NCBI RefSeq assembly: GCF_024518835.1
Contig: NZ_JANIGO010000001.1
Location: 806,001 to 870,000 of the forward strand
Source of the DNA: Limnobacter humi
Lineage (GTDB): Bacteria > Pseudomonadota > Gammaproteobacteria > Burkholderiales > Burkholderiaceae_B
Direction of reading: 5' to 3'
DNA length: 64,000 bases
The notes under the pieces are model-generated. The model was not told the origin of the DNA and did not search any database. It saw only the letters and a list, made by a program, of their open reading frames with translations. The position numbers and the translations under genes are program-made. Of the stretch, positions 34,739-43,499 are shown piece after piece (within the stretch, counting starts at the first letter, position 1; every line of letters begins with the position of its first letter).

Positions 34739-37416
34739 AGCCAATGGCACCAATTTCATTTCAACTCAATGGCCAAACCATTCAAGCGCAGGCCGGCGAA
34801 ACCATTCTGGATGCCGCCCTGCGGCACCACATTCATATTCCGCATGTGTGCCACAGTCCTAACCTCACGCCCGCTGGCAACTGTCGGGCCTGCGTGGTCG
34901 AGGTCGACGGCGAACGTGCCCTCACTGCATCATGCTGTCGATTGGTTGAACACGGCATGGTGGTGCACAGCAACCACGGTCGGGCGCTAACGGCCCAGCG
35001 CTTGGTCATGGAGCTGCTAGACACTGACCAAGGCCAGGTCGGCCAACGCTTTCCGGTCCGCCCACAGCACGCGGTGGACACATCACACCCCGCATTCACA
35101 TTGGATTTGAATGCCTGCATTCAATGCACCCGCTGCATTCGCGCCTGCCGGGACGAACAGGTCAATGACGTGCTGGGTATGGGCTGGCGGGGTGCTCACG
35201 CCCAGGTGGTGTTTGATCAGAACGACCCGGTTTCTCAATCCACCTGTGTGGGCTGTGGCGAGTGTGTGCAGGTCTGCCCCACCGGTGCCTTGAAAAATCG
35301 CTCTGAAGCTAACCAGCCGGATATTCAGGCTCACACGGTGAGCTCGGTTTGTCCGTATTGCGGTGTGGGGTGTCAGGTTGAGCTTCATGTGTCGAACAAC
35401 CAGGTGCTCGAAGTCACCGGCAAAGCAGGCCCAGCCAACCAGGGTCGTTTGTGTATCAAGGGCCGTTACGGATTTGATTACATTCACCATCCCCAACGCC
35501 TCACCACACCCCTCATCCGCAAAAGCCAGGCACCGAAACATGCACACCCGTTGTTGCCCGCTGAACGCTGGATGGATGAATTTCGACCCGCCACCTGGGA
35601 TGAAGCCCTGCAATTGGCGGCAGACCGGTTAACCGCCATCAAACGCCGGCAAGGGGCACAATCCCTGGCTGGGTTCGGCTCAGCCAAGTGCACCAACGAG
35701 GAGGCCTACCTGTTTCAAAAACTGGTCCGCACCGGGTTTGGCAGCAACAATGTGGACCACTGTACCCGGCTGTGTCATGCCTCCTCTGTCTCTGCATTGC
35801 TCGAAGGTGTAGGCTCCGGGGCGGTGTCCAACCCGGTTCGTGATGTGGCCCAGGCTGAGGTGATTCTGGTGATCGGCGCCAACCCGTCGGTCAACCACCC
35901 GGTGGGGGCCAGCTGGATCAAAAATGCAGTGAAGCAGGGTGCCACCCTCATTGTGGCCGACCCGCGACGAACTGACCTGGCCCGCCATGCACGCCATGTG
36001 TTGCAGTTCAAGCCCGACACCGATGTGCTCCTGCTCAACGCCATGCTGCATGTGATTGTTCAGGAAAACCTGGTGGACCACACCTTCATCGCCGATCGCG
36101 TGGAAGGTTTTGATGAACTGGCTGCCCACGTCAACGCCTACAGTCCCGAACGGGTAGCGCCGCTGTGCGGCATTCCTGCAGACCTCGTCCGCACGGTTGC
36201 CCGAACCTATGCAAGGGCAAAGTCCAGCATGATTCTGTGGGGCATGGGCATCTCCCAGCATGTGCATGGCACCGACAACGCCCGCTGCCTGATTGCGCTG
36301 GCCATGATCACGGGTCAGATTGGCCGCCCTGGCACCGGCTTGCACCCCTTGCGCGGTCAAAACAACGTGCAAGGCGCGTCGGATGCGGGTCTCATTCCCA
36401 TGATGTACCCCGACTACCAGCGAGTGGACCATCCTGATGCGCGGGCCAAATTTGAAACCTTGTGGAACACCCGGCTTGACCCAAAGCCTGGCCTCACTGT
36501 GGTGGAGGTGATGCAGGCCTGCCTTCAGGGGCAAGTTCAAGGCATGTACATTGTGGGCGAAAACCCCGCCATGTCCGACCCAGATGTTCAGCACGCACGG
36601 GATGCATTGGCTGCCCTGGACTGTCTGATTGTTCAGGACATTTTCCTGACCGAGACCGCATCACTGGCCGACATTGTATTGCCGGCCACGGCGTTTTATG
36701 AAAAAACCGGCACCGTGACCAACACCGACCGCCTGGTCCAAATGGGCCGCAAGGCCGTCGACCCACCTGGGGAAGCCAAGCCAGACTGGTGGATCATTCA
36801 GGCCTTGGCTCAACGCATGGGACTACCCTGGCGCTACCCGCATGAGGCGGCGGTGTTTGACGAAATGCGGCACGCCATGCACAGCCTGGAGAACATCACG
36901 TGGGATCAGCTGGAACAGCAGGGCAGCCAGGTCTACCCCTGCAATGCAGCGCACCCCTTGGGCCAATCGGTGGTGTTTACGGACCAATTCCCAACGGCCA
37001 CCGGCAAGGCTCGGTTGGTGCCTGCGCACTTCAACCATGCAGGCGAATTGCCAGATGCCGACTATCCATTTGTGCTGATCACCGGGCGGCAGCTGGAACA
37101 CTGGCACACCGGCAGCATGACCCGTCGGTCTGCGGTGCTGGACGAACTGGAACCCCAACCGTATGCCTGCCTGAATCCTGAAGATTTGCGCATGCTGGAT
37201 GTGGCCGTGGGCCAGCGCATTGAAATCCTGTCCCGGCGGGGGCAAGTGCAACTCCCGGTTCGGGCCGATGCCGGCAACCCCCGTGGCACTGTGTTCATTC
37301 CGTTCTGTTACCACGAAGCGGCTGCCAACGTGTTGACCAACCCCCAACTGGATCCTGTTGGCAAAATTCCCGAGTTTAAATTTTGCGCTATTGCGGTGCA
37401 CAAATTTCCAGGGTAA
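34735..37416 (+). CDS. fdhA: Molybdenum/tungsten formate dehydrogenase alpha subunit, Cys-ligated
   Basis: A protein of about 893 residues that oxidises formate to CO2 at a bis-MGD cofactor. Order: [2Fe-2S] domain (VCHSPNLTPAGNCRAC), two [4Fe-4S] motifs (CIQCTRCIRAC; CVGCGECVQVCPTGA), the catalytic-domain cluster (CPYCGVGCQ...GRLCIKG), and the molybdopterin oxidoreductase domain. The active-site metal ligand is a Cys in SAKCTNEEAY, not selenocysteine. Electrons run to FdhB and NAD+. The start overlaps the fdhB stop by four bases. Length and subunit pattern resemble Methylobacterium Fdh1A, a tungsten enzyme, but Mo versus W cannot be told from sequence. No fdhD or cofactor gene is adjacent. 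Confidence 0.92.
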   Translation: MKPMAPISFQLNGQTIQAQAGETILDAALRHHIHIPHVCHSPNLTPAGNCRACVVEVDGERALTASCCRLVEHGMVVHSNHGRALTAQRLVMELLDTDQGQVGQRFPVRPQHAVDTSHPAFTLDLNACIQCTRCIRACRDEQVNDVLGMGWRGAHAQVVFDQNDPVSQSTCVGCGECVQVCPTGALKNRSEANQPDIQAHTVSSVCPYCGVGCQVELHVSNNQVLEVTGKAGPANQGRLCIKGRYGFDYIHHPQRLTTPLIRKSQAPKHAHPLLPAERWMDEFRPATWDEALQLAADRLTAIKRRQGAQSLAGFGSAKCTNEEAYLFQKLVRTGFGSNNVDHCTRLCHASSVSALLEGVGSGAVSNPVRDVAQAEVILVIGANPSVNHPVGASWIKNAVKQGATLIVADPRRTDLARHARHVLQFKPDTDVLLLNAMLHVIVQENLVDHTFIADRVEGFDELAAHVNAYSPERVAPLCGIPADLVRTVARTYARAKSSMILWGMGISQHVHGTDNARCLIALAMITGQIGRPGTGLHPLRGQNNVQGASDAGLIPMMYPDYQRVDHPDARAKFETLWNTRLDPKPGLTVVEVMQACLQGQVQGMYIVGENPAMSDPDVQHARDALAALDCLIVQDIFLTETASLADIVLPATAFYEKTGTVTNTDRLVQMGRKAVDPPGEAKPDWWIIQALAQRMGLPWRYPHEAAVFDEMRHAMHSLENITWDQLEQQGSQVYPCNAAHPLGQSVVFTDQFPTATGKARLVPAHFNHAGELPDADYPFVLITGRQLEHWHTGSMTRRSAVLDELEPQPYACLNPEDLRMLDVAVGQRIEILSRRGQVQLPVRADAGNPRGTVFIPFCYHEAAANVLTNPQLDPVGKIPEFKFCAIAVHKFPG

Positions 37417-37563
37417 ACCCGCGTTTTTGTCAAAATTTCCGGTTTGAGCTACACCCTACGGGTGACACCTCATTGTGAATTTTTTGCAACTGAATCAATC
37501 CGTGCCATGTTTGATGCATCAACACGATGCGAAACGCACCAGTTTCGTGCACGGAGACTCAAC

Positions 37564-39462
37564 GTGGCTTTGGTTCAATCCGCTACAGTTGCAACACCCA
37601 TTGCGTCCTCTTTCCTGAAGGAGGCCGAATCTCGCGTCGCCAAGAAAAACGGTTACACCCGCAACCAAGGCAATGAGTTCCGCAAGCGCGCCTGGTGGGA
37701 ACGTTTCAACGAGTGGGGCAGCAAGGGCAAAAACCTTCAAAGTTGCATCCGGGGTCACTATGAATCCAGCCACTACGTGTCGGCGGCGCTCATGCGGGAA
37801 CAGCGGGCATTGGAAAAACGAAGCGCCAGCCATGCGCCAGTGTCGATTTGGGATTCCTACAAAACCAATGCGCATTTTCAAGCCCGCATGCAACGGCAGG
37901 ATTATGTCCGGACGCGCATGGACCTTCTGCATGACCAAGATCACGCCCGACGCGCTGCCGCCGTCGCCAAAGGGGTGATGGGCCTTTGTGAAATGACCTC
38001 GGCGCCCACTGGCTTTACCTATCGAATGGTGAAAAACCTGTTCATGCACAAGATGAGTGACAACAGGCCCAGCCACAAAGCATTAACCGCTTTCATCTCG
38101 TTGCCCATCGGCATGCTGTCTTCGTTCATTTTGATGTTGTCCCGCGCTGGCGCGGCGGACACCTTACAGAAAGTGGGTGGAAAATTGTTGCTCTCTTTCG
38201 CAGCTTTTTCAGCCTTGTTCGGGCTTGCCTCCACCGTGTCTGCCAGCATATCGCAAACTGCCATGCGCACCATCGACTTAAAGCCCGACCACAAAGCCGC
38301 CATCGAAAAGGAGATGGCCAATACCCTGCGCAAAATCAACAAGCTCATTCTGCATTTCAAAGACAAACCGGACGGTCGGCTGCTACTGGCCCGCGCCATG
38401 AACCGATATGTCGGTGCTGATTTCCGGGGCGGAAAAATTCAAACCCACAAAAAAGATCAAATGCCCGTGTTGATCGAACAACTCGAAGCAGCTCTCGAAC
38501 CGGAAACCTCACCAGAAGCGATTGACCGAAACCTGGTCAAGGCACAACAAGTCATTGGTGATTACTTGGGCGAGGTTCCCGATCCACCCGCAGGTGCCAG
38601 CGCATGGACCAATTATCAACACCGCAAAGCACTGCAGCGCCGAGAACTGCACTTTGCAACACTGGCGGGCCTGGTGGAACATGGCGATATTCAATTGGGA
38701 ACCATCAACACTTCACCCGACGGAAAAACTAAGCTGAACCAGGACAGCACGCTCAAGGAATCCGCGCAGGACAGCCGCACTTGGATGGAAGGCAAAGCCC
38801 AGGACTTGAACACGCTCATCCTCAAAGCGTTGATTGCACCAGCCTCTAGCCTTGATCGGCTGATTGGAACACGCTGGGCGAAAACCCTGAAATATTGGAC
38901 CGACGCCGACTATGAGAACATTCGCAAACAAAAACTGGCGGACCCGAAACGTGCGGCACGCAATGCCAGCAAAGGCGAATACATGAGCCAGAACATCCAC
39001 CAATACGGGCCAATAACACGGTCATTGATCATCCTGAGCGACACCTTGCACGCCATCAACTACAACTTCGTGCTGGCTGTGAACGGATCGGCATCCAGGC
39101 TATTCAACTGGGCTTTTAGAACGGTCCAAGGCATGCTGACATCCGACCCAGCGTCCCGAACCGTGTGTAGTTCAGCGGGTCGATTTGCTGGCGGTGCAGC
39201 CGTCACCGCCATGTATGCCTGCGGGGTTGCAGGCGTTGCAGACATTGCTGCAATGACTCACTCACCATTTGTGACCAGTGTTGGCGTTGGCGCCAGCAAA
39301 CTGGATATTCTCAGCACGGGCACCGTGATGACCGGCATCGGCACACTGGCAGTTATCGCACTGGGGCTGGCGAAACTGTCAGCAAACCTGGGTGGCTGGA
39401 ATGGCAATCTTCAACCCAACCGCCCGAATGTATCCCGTGGCGAAAAACTGAAAGTGATTTAA
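37564..39462 (+). CDS. Unrecognised 632-residue protein with hydrophobic segments
   Basis: I do not recognise a family. From the GTG at 37564 (CGGAG eight bases upstream, the only good ribosome site) the protein has a basic N-terminal half rich in Arg/Lys/His. It has hydrophobic stretches at about residues 183-200 (ISLPIGMLSSFILML) and 210-228 (LLLSFAAFSALFGLASTV), a charged helical middle with coiled-coil-like patches, then hydrophobic segments near 555-610 (GAAVTAMYACGVAGVADI; GIGTLAVIALGLAKL). No signal peptide. Size, helix content and lack of neighbours with a related role would fit a secreted effector or an inner-membrane protein; both are speculation. Open frame extends 40 codons upstream to a TTG without a ribosome site. 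Convergent with lrp. Confidence 0.6.
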   Translation: MALVQSATVATPIASSFLKEAESRVAKKNGYTRNQGNEFRKRAWWERFNEWGSKGKNLQSCIRGHYESSHYVSAALMREQRALEKRSASHAPVSIWDSYKTNAHFQARMQRQDYVRTRMDLLHDQDHARRAAAVAKGVMGLCEMTSAPTGFTYRMVKNLFMHKMSDNRPSHKALTAFISLPIGMLSSFILMLSRAGAADTLQKVGGKLLLSFAAFSALFGLASTVSASISQTAMRTIDLKPDHKAAIEKEMANTLRKINKLILHFKDKPDGRLLLARAMNRYVGADFRGGKIQTHKKDQMPVLIEQLEAALEPETSPEAIDRNLVKAQQVIGDYLGEVPDPPAGASAWTNYQHRKALQRRELHFATLAGLVEHGDIQLGTINTSPDGKTKLNQDSTLKESAQDSRTWMEGKAQDLNTLILKALIAPASSLDRLIGTRWAKTLKYWTDADYENIRKQKLADPKRAARNASKGEYMSQNIHQYGPITRSLIILSDTLHAINYNFVLAVNGSASRLFNWAFRTVQGMLTSDPASRTVCSSAGRFAGGAAVTAMYACGVAGVADIAAMTHSPFVTSVGVGASKLDILSTGTVMTGIGTLAVIALGLAKLSANLGGWNGNLQPNRPNVSRGEKLKVI

Positions 39463-39472
39463 ATCAATCGTC

Positions 39473-39949
39473 TCAAACGGGCACCGGTGCACCTGCAACC
39501 ACCCGGCGCAACACAAAGCTGGTGTGCACGCCCGTCACCCCTTTGATACGGGTAATGCGGTTCAACAGCAGCACCTGGTAGGCATCCATGTCTTGCACAA
39601 TCACGCGCAACTGGTAGTCGGCTTGCTGCCCGGTAATCAACAAACACTCTTGCACTTCGCCTATTTTTTTAATTTCGCTTTCAAAATTCGCAAAGCGCTC
39701 GGGCGTGTGCTGGTCCATGGAAATGTAAATCAGCGCCTCCAGTGCATAGCCCAGTTTTTTGGCATCCAGCACGGTGCGGTAACCCACAATCAAACCTGCT
39801 TCTTCCAGTGCACGCACACGGCGCAAGCAGGGCGAAGGTGACAAACCAATGGCATCGGCCAATTCCTGGTTACTCACCCGGCCATTCATTTGCAGGTGTT
39901 CCAATATCTTTCGGTCGTAGCGGTCCAAACTCACTTTTTCTGTTTTCAT
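39473..39949 (-). CDS. Lrp/AsnC-family transcriptional regulator
   Basis: A 158-residue regulator. The N-terminal winged helix (DRYDRKILEHLQMNGRVSNQELADAIGLSPSPCLRRVRALEEAG in parts) binds DNA, and the C-terminal RAM/AsnC domain (YISMDQHTPERF, ECLLITGQQADYQLRV) binds amino acids. Divergent from leuA, so control of leucine synthesis in response to leucine or another amino acid is likely. A 26-base dyad lies just upstream of its start. Confidence 0.9.
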   Translation of the reverse strand: MKTEKVSLDRYDRKILEHLQMNGRVSNQELADAIGLSPSPCLRRVRALEEAGLIVGYRTVLDAKKLGYALEALIYISMDQHTPERFANFESEIKKIGEVQECLLITGQQADYQLRVIVQDMDAYQVLLLNRITRIKGVTGVHTSFVLRRVVAGAPVPV

Positions 39950-39958
39950 GGTGTTTTA

Positions 39959-39984
39959 TTGCTCATGGATTATCTATTAAGCAA
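39959..39984. promoter_or_regulatory. Dyad-symmetric candidate Lrp operator between lrp and leuA
   Basis: TTGCT at 39959 and AGCAA at 39980 flank a central GAT-T-ATC core, with matching A/T positions between. This gives an imperfect palindrome of 26 bases in the lrp-leuA gap, nine bases before the lrp start codon. Lrp-type proteins bind AT-rich dyads of this form; autoregulation and leuA control are inferred. Confidence 0.45.
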
Positions 39985-40093
39985 TTTAATATCAACACAC
40001 CGTTATTTCAAGGCAAACAACGCAAGCACCTGCCAAGGGGTTTTGCATACACTGGTTGCATTGAAAACACACATACCCCAGCAGGCCCACACC

Positions 40094-41776
40094 ATGATGC
40101 TCGCCAACCCAGCCACCAAATACCGCCGTGCCACCACCGTGGACATGACCAATCGGCAGTGGCCCAACCAGCAAATCGAGAAGGCCCCGGTGTGGTTGTC
40201 CACCGACCTGCGCGATGGCAACCAGGCCATTTTCGAGCCCATGAGCGTGGCCACCAAATTGCGGTTTTTTGATGAATTGGTGAACGTGGGTTTCAAAGAA
40301 ATTGAAACCGGTTTTCCCGCTGCTTCACAAATTGATTTCGACGTCATCCGCACCCTCATTGACGAGGGCCGCATACCCGATGACGTTACCCCCATGGTCA
40401 TGACACAGGCCCGTGACGATCTCATAGAGCGCACTGTGCAATCGGTGATCGGCGCCAAACGCGCCATCATCCACATCTACAACTCCACCGCACCAGTGTG
40501 GAGGAATACGGTGTTTCGCATGACTGTTCCCGAGGTGATCGACATGGTGCGCCAACGCGTGCAAACCGTGAAGCGCCTTACCGACGCCCATCCAGAAACC
40601 GAGTGGGTGCTGCAGTACTCGCCCGAGTGCTTCAACATGACGGAACTGGATGTGGCCCTGCAAGCCTGCAACACGGCCATTGACACCTGGAACGCCGGGC
40701 CAGGCCGGCCCATCATCATCAACTTGCCCACCACCGTGGAGTGGAGCACACCCAATGTGTTTGCCGACCAAATTGAATGGATGAATACCCGCTTGAACCG
40801 CCGTGCGCATGTGGTGTTGTCCGTTCACCCCCACAACGACCGCGGCACCGGCGTGGCCACAGCCGAATTGGCCATGATGGCCGGTGCGCAACGCGTGGAA
40901 GGTTGCCTGTTTGGCAATGGTGAGCGTTGCGGCAATGTGGACATTGTGACGCTGGCCTTGAACATGTACACCCAGGGCGTGCACCCGGGCTTGGACTTCT
41001 CCAACATCAACGCCATTGCCCGCGTGGTGGAAGAATGCACGCAGTTGCCCATTCACCCCCGCCACCCGTATGTGGGCGATTTGGTGTACACCGCCTTTTC
41101 AGGCTCGCATCAGGATGCCATCAAAAAAGGGTTCGACAAGCAGATAGACGGCGGCATATGGGAAGTGCCCTATTTGCCCATCGACCCCAAGGATGTGGGC
41201 CGCACCTACGACAGCGTGATCCGCGTGAACAGCCAGTCCGGCAAAGGCGGGATTGCCTACATTCTGGAACGTGAGCATGGCGTGGTCATGCCTCGGCGCA
41301 TGCAAGTGGAATTCTCGGCCGTGGTCCAGCAAGAAAGCGAACGCACCGAAAAAGAGGTCAGCTCTACCGAGTTGTGGAGTTTGTTTCAGCGCACCTACTT
41401 AATTGCCACCGAACAGGGTGCGGTGCAAACCCGTTTTAACGAGCAGGGCGGCCAAACCCGTGCGGTGCTGAAATGGCAGCAGAGTGGTGAGGCCATATCG
41501 GTAGAGGGCACCGGCAATGGCCCGGTGGATGCCGCCGTGAATGCCCTGCAACAGCAGTTTGGCCCATTCAATGTGGTCAGCTACGAAGAGCGTTCACAAG
41601 GGCAGGGCGCACAGGCCAAAGCGGTGTGCATCATTGAGGCCAGCTCACCCGACATGCCCGCTGGGCGCTTTGGTGTTGGTATTGATGACAACATCGTGAT
41701 GGCCTCGGTAAAAGCCTTGATGAGCGTGGTGCACCGCTTGGGTTTGCAAGCCACGGTACACTGTGCTCATGACTGA
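40094..41776 (+). CDS. leuA: 2-Isopropylmalate synthase, long (type 2) form
   Basis: A 560-residue enzyme condensing acetyl-CoA with 2-ketoisovalerate, the first step of leucine synthesis. The HMGL-like barrel has STDLRDGNQAIFEPM (with the DRDGNQ-type metal/catalytic motif) and SVHPHNDRGTGVATAE with the metal His pair. The C-terminal LeuA dimer/allosteric domain has EGTGNGPVDAAVNAL, the leucine-feedback region. Sequence type is the actinobacterial-like longer LeuA common in Burkholderiales. Two adjacent ATGs (40094, 40097) are possible starts; ribosome site weak. Divergent from lrp. Confidence 0.93.
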   Translation: MMLANPATKYRRATTVDMTNRQWPNQQIEKAPVWLSTDLRDGNQAIFEPMSVATKLRFFDELVNVGFKEIETGFPAASQIDFDVIRTLIDEGRIPDDVTPMVMTQARDDLIERTVQSVIGAKRAIIHIYNSTAPVWRNTVFRMTVPEVIDMVRQRVQTVKRLTDAHPETEWVLQYSPECFNMTELDVALQACNTAIDTWNAGPGRPIIINLPTTVEWSTPNVFADQIEWMNTRLNRRAHVVLSVHPHNDRGTGVATAELAMMAGAQRVEGCLFGNGERCGNVDIVTLALNMYTQGVHPGLDFSNINAIARVVEECTQLPIHPRHPYVGDLVYTAFSGSHQDAIKKGFDKQIDGGIWEVPYLPIDPKDVGRTYDSVIRVNSQSGKGGIAYILEREHGVVMPRRMQVEFSAVVQQESERTEKEVSSTELWSLFQRTYLIATEQGAVQTRFNEQGGQTRAVLKWQQSGEAISVEGTGNGPVDAAVNALQQQFGPFNVVSYEERSQGQGAQAKAVCIIEASSPDMPAGRFGVGIDDNIVMASVKALMSVVHRLGLQATVHCAHD

Positions 41777-41963
41777 CGAACAACTTCAAGCCGCTTACGA
41801 GCGCTATGTGCAAAGCCGGGGCGATGCAACGCCCTTGCCTTATGCACAATGGAAAGAAGACGAACTGCGGGCCCAACAGCGGGGCGCAGCACTGGCTGGA
41901 AAACCGTGGTTTGTAGCTGCGGTGGTTGCAGCCTTTGTGGTGTTTGCACTCTGCATGCTGTAA
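41769..41963 (+). CDS. Small single-helix membrane protein overlapping the leuA end
   Basis: A 64-residue protein: a charged N-terminal part (MTDEQLQAAYERYVQSRGD) and one C-terminal membrane helix (WFVAAVVAAFVVFALCML). The ATG lies eight bases inside the end of leuA in another frame. Family not recognised; translation by coupling to leuA is plausible. Confidence 0.55.
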   Translation: MTDEQLQAAYERYVQSRGDATPLPYAQWKEDELRAQQRGAALAGKPWFVAAVVAAFVVFALCML

Positions 41964-42200
41964 TAGCTTAATCCCCCTCGCTTTGACAGCCCCAGTGCTT
42001 TGGGCTATGGTCTAGTCCATGCACAAAGCCTTTCTCCCACACAGTTGTTTGCCAAACCGCGCTGCTACATCGGCGCGGGCGCAGCAGCGTGCCTGCGCCA
42101 CACTCACCCCAGCCCGGCGAGGCTAAACCCTTTCATCTTTTTCGACACCACACTGTTCTCTCGCCGGGCCCCACCGGTGATGTATTCAAGGAGAACGGCT

Positions 42201-42617
42201 GTGATCAACCACACCCACAACAAATTTTTATCCACTGAACGTGTATTAACCGAACTGGACCATGCACGCCTGCGCAAACTGCCCACCTTAAACCCACACA
42301 TCCGTTTAAGCGACCTGCTGGACAATGCCGACACCGTTCCGTCACGACAGGTGGCCGCCAACGTCATCACCATGTATACGCAATTCTGCTTGCTGGATTT
42401 AAAAACTGGCCAACGGATGGTGATGGCCCTGTGTTACCCGAAAGATGCAGAACCCGCTGCTGGTTTTGTATCGGTGTTGTCGCCCTTGGGCATGGCGTTG
42501 ATTGGTTTGAAAGAAGGGGATGAGGCTCACTGGTTGAGCCCAAGTAGAGATGTGCTAAAAGCAGTGATTGAAAAAATTCTGTTTCAGCCAGAAGCCAGCG
42601 GTGATTACTTCACTTAA
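42201..42617 (+). CDS. rnk: Regulator of nucleoside diphosphate kinase (Rnk), GreA/GreB-like C-terminus
   Basis: A 138-residue protein with a short N-terminal coiled-coil region and a FKBP-like GreA/B C-terminal domain (VSVLSPLGMALIGLKEGDEAHWL). Rnk binds RNA polymerase near the secondary channel. The start is a GTG at 42201 with AAGGAG seven bases upstream; an ATG seven codons earlier lacks such a site. The 237-base stretch before it (41964-42200) holds nothing else I can identify. Confidence 0.8.
   Translation: MINHTHNKFLSTERVLTELDHARLRKLPTLNPHIRLSDLLDNADTVPSRQVAANVITMYTQFCLLDLKTGQRMVMALCYPKDAEPAAGFVSVLSPLGMALIGLKEGDEAHWLSPSRDVLKAVIEKILFQPEASGDYFT
42524..42540. repeat. Copy of the dispersed GGCTCA-N5-TGAGCC palindrome (inside rnk)
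   Basis: Perfect core GGCTCA-CTGGT-TGAGCC, with the same five-base spacing as the other copies but a different flank (GAT before, CAA after). Confidence 0.45.
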
Positions 42618-42624
42618 TGGGTTT

Positions 42625-42906
42625 TCAGGTCTGCTGAAAGTGCAGCAGCATGTGTTCAATCACACGGATGTCGGGCCGCACAGGCCCGGCGAATACCTCA
42701 ATGCTGTGTAGCCCCTGCTGCTTAAAAACCCGCAGGGTTGGCAGGTTTTCAACATCAACGCCCGCGCAGGCATCTTCATCGTCTTCAATGTCCAACCATT
42801 GCCATTGCCATTCGGGGTGGCTGCTACACAGTTGTTGATAGTCCGCTTTGAAGGTGCGGCACACGCCGCACCATTCGGCGCACAGGAGTTGGATTTTCAA
42901 GGCCAT
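42625..42906 (-). CDS. Thioredoxin-like protein with CGVC active site
   Basis: A 93-residue cytoplasmic thioredoxin-fold protein. The redox motif is AEWCGVC (about 10-16) and the cis-Pro region is NLPTLRVF. It is shorter than thioredoxin and probably a disulfide oxidoreductase of unknown partner. Convergent with rnk, with only seven bases between. Confidence 0.8.
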   Translation of the reverse strand: MALKIQLLCAEWCGVCRTFKADYQQLCSSHPEWQWQWLDIEDDEDACAGVDVENLPTLRVFKQQGLHSIEVFAGPVRPDIRVIEHMLLHFQQT

Positions 42907-43001
42907 GTTGGGGGGTGACTGCTTTCAGTTTGCACACATACCCATTTTGACAGTGAATAGCGTGAAACATACGCTTGGTTTTTGATTTGCATTTTTAAAC
43001 G

Positions 43002-43499
43002 ATGAAGAAGTTTTGGCCAGTTCCTGAATGGATATCCACGTACTCATACAAACAAAGTCCTCGAAGCTTTGGTTCAAAAAGGTCCGCAGGGCGTACTCAC
43101 GCTGGATGCGATTTGTACGCACCACTTGGCTCACCAGTACTTGCGATTGCTGCTGGTCGGGTCATTGAATCCTGGAAATTTTATTCCGGCACCTTTCAAG
43201 TTACGGTAGACCATGGCGCATTGGGGGTTGTGCGATATGGGGAAGTGGAAGAAGAAGGCATTCCAAGTGTCGGCACCACTGTGCAAGCAGGTGAACAAAT
43301 TGGTCGAATCGGAAACTTGGGCCGAGGTTTGCATCCAATGCTTCACCTTGAGCATTACTCGGGCCAGGCCAACGGGCCACTGAGTAATTTCAAGAATCCG
43401 CCTTATTTGCGGCGTAGTGACCTCCAAGACGCAACTCTATTGCTCGACTCACTTTTATGTTTGAGAGACAAAACATGCACAAAAAATCAAATCTCTTAA
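43002..43499 (+). CDS. M23-family peptidoglycan endopeptidase without signal peptide
   Basis: A 165-residue protein consisting almost only of a LytM/M23 domain. Zinc ligands are visible: H and D in THAGCDLYAPLGSPV (HxxxD, about 33-37) and the HxH in MLHLEHYSG (about 114-122). There is no signal peptide: the protein starts MKKFWPVPEWISTYSYKQ with no hydrophobic segment, unlike envelope M23 enzymes. Its end overlaps the start of a lipoprotein gene by 25 bases. A cytosolic wall hydrolase paired with a lipoprotein is the pattern of an effector with an immunity protein, but a housekeeping role cannot be excluded. Confidence 0.75.
   Translation: MKKFWPVPEWISTYSYKQSPRSFGSKRSAGRTHAGCDLYAPLGSPVLAIAAGRVIESWKFYSGTFQVTVDHGALGVVRYGEVEEEGIPSVGTTVQAGEQIGRIGNLGRGLHPMLHLEHYSGQANGPLSNFKNPPYLRRSDLQDATLLLDSLLCLRDKTCTKNQIS

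Noticed and set aside
35680-36594. A 304-codon minus-strand open frame inside fdhA
   Set aside because: Antisense to the molybdopterin domain and without family features.
36661-36720. Possible frameshift or fusion inside fdhA
   Set aside because: The frame is continuous and the family motifs (ADIVLPATAFYEKTGTVTNTDR in parts) read through without a break.
39962-40093. A possible leucine-rich leader peptide for leuA attenuation
   Set aside because: The small frame starting ATGGATTATCTATTA has only a few Leu codons, runs in frame into leuA without a stop, and no terminator hairpin follows.
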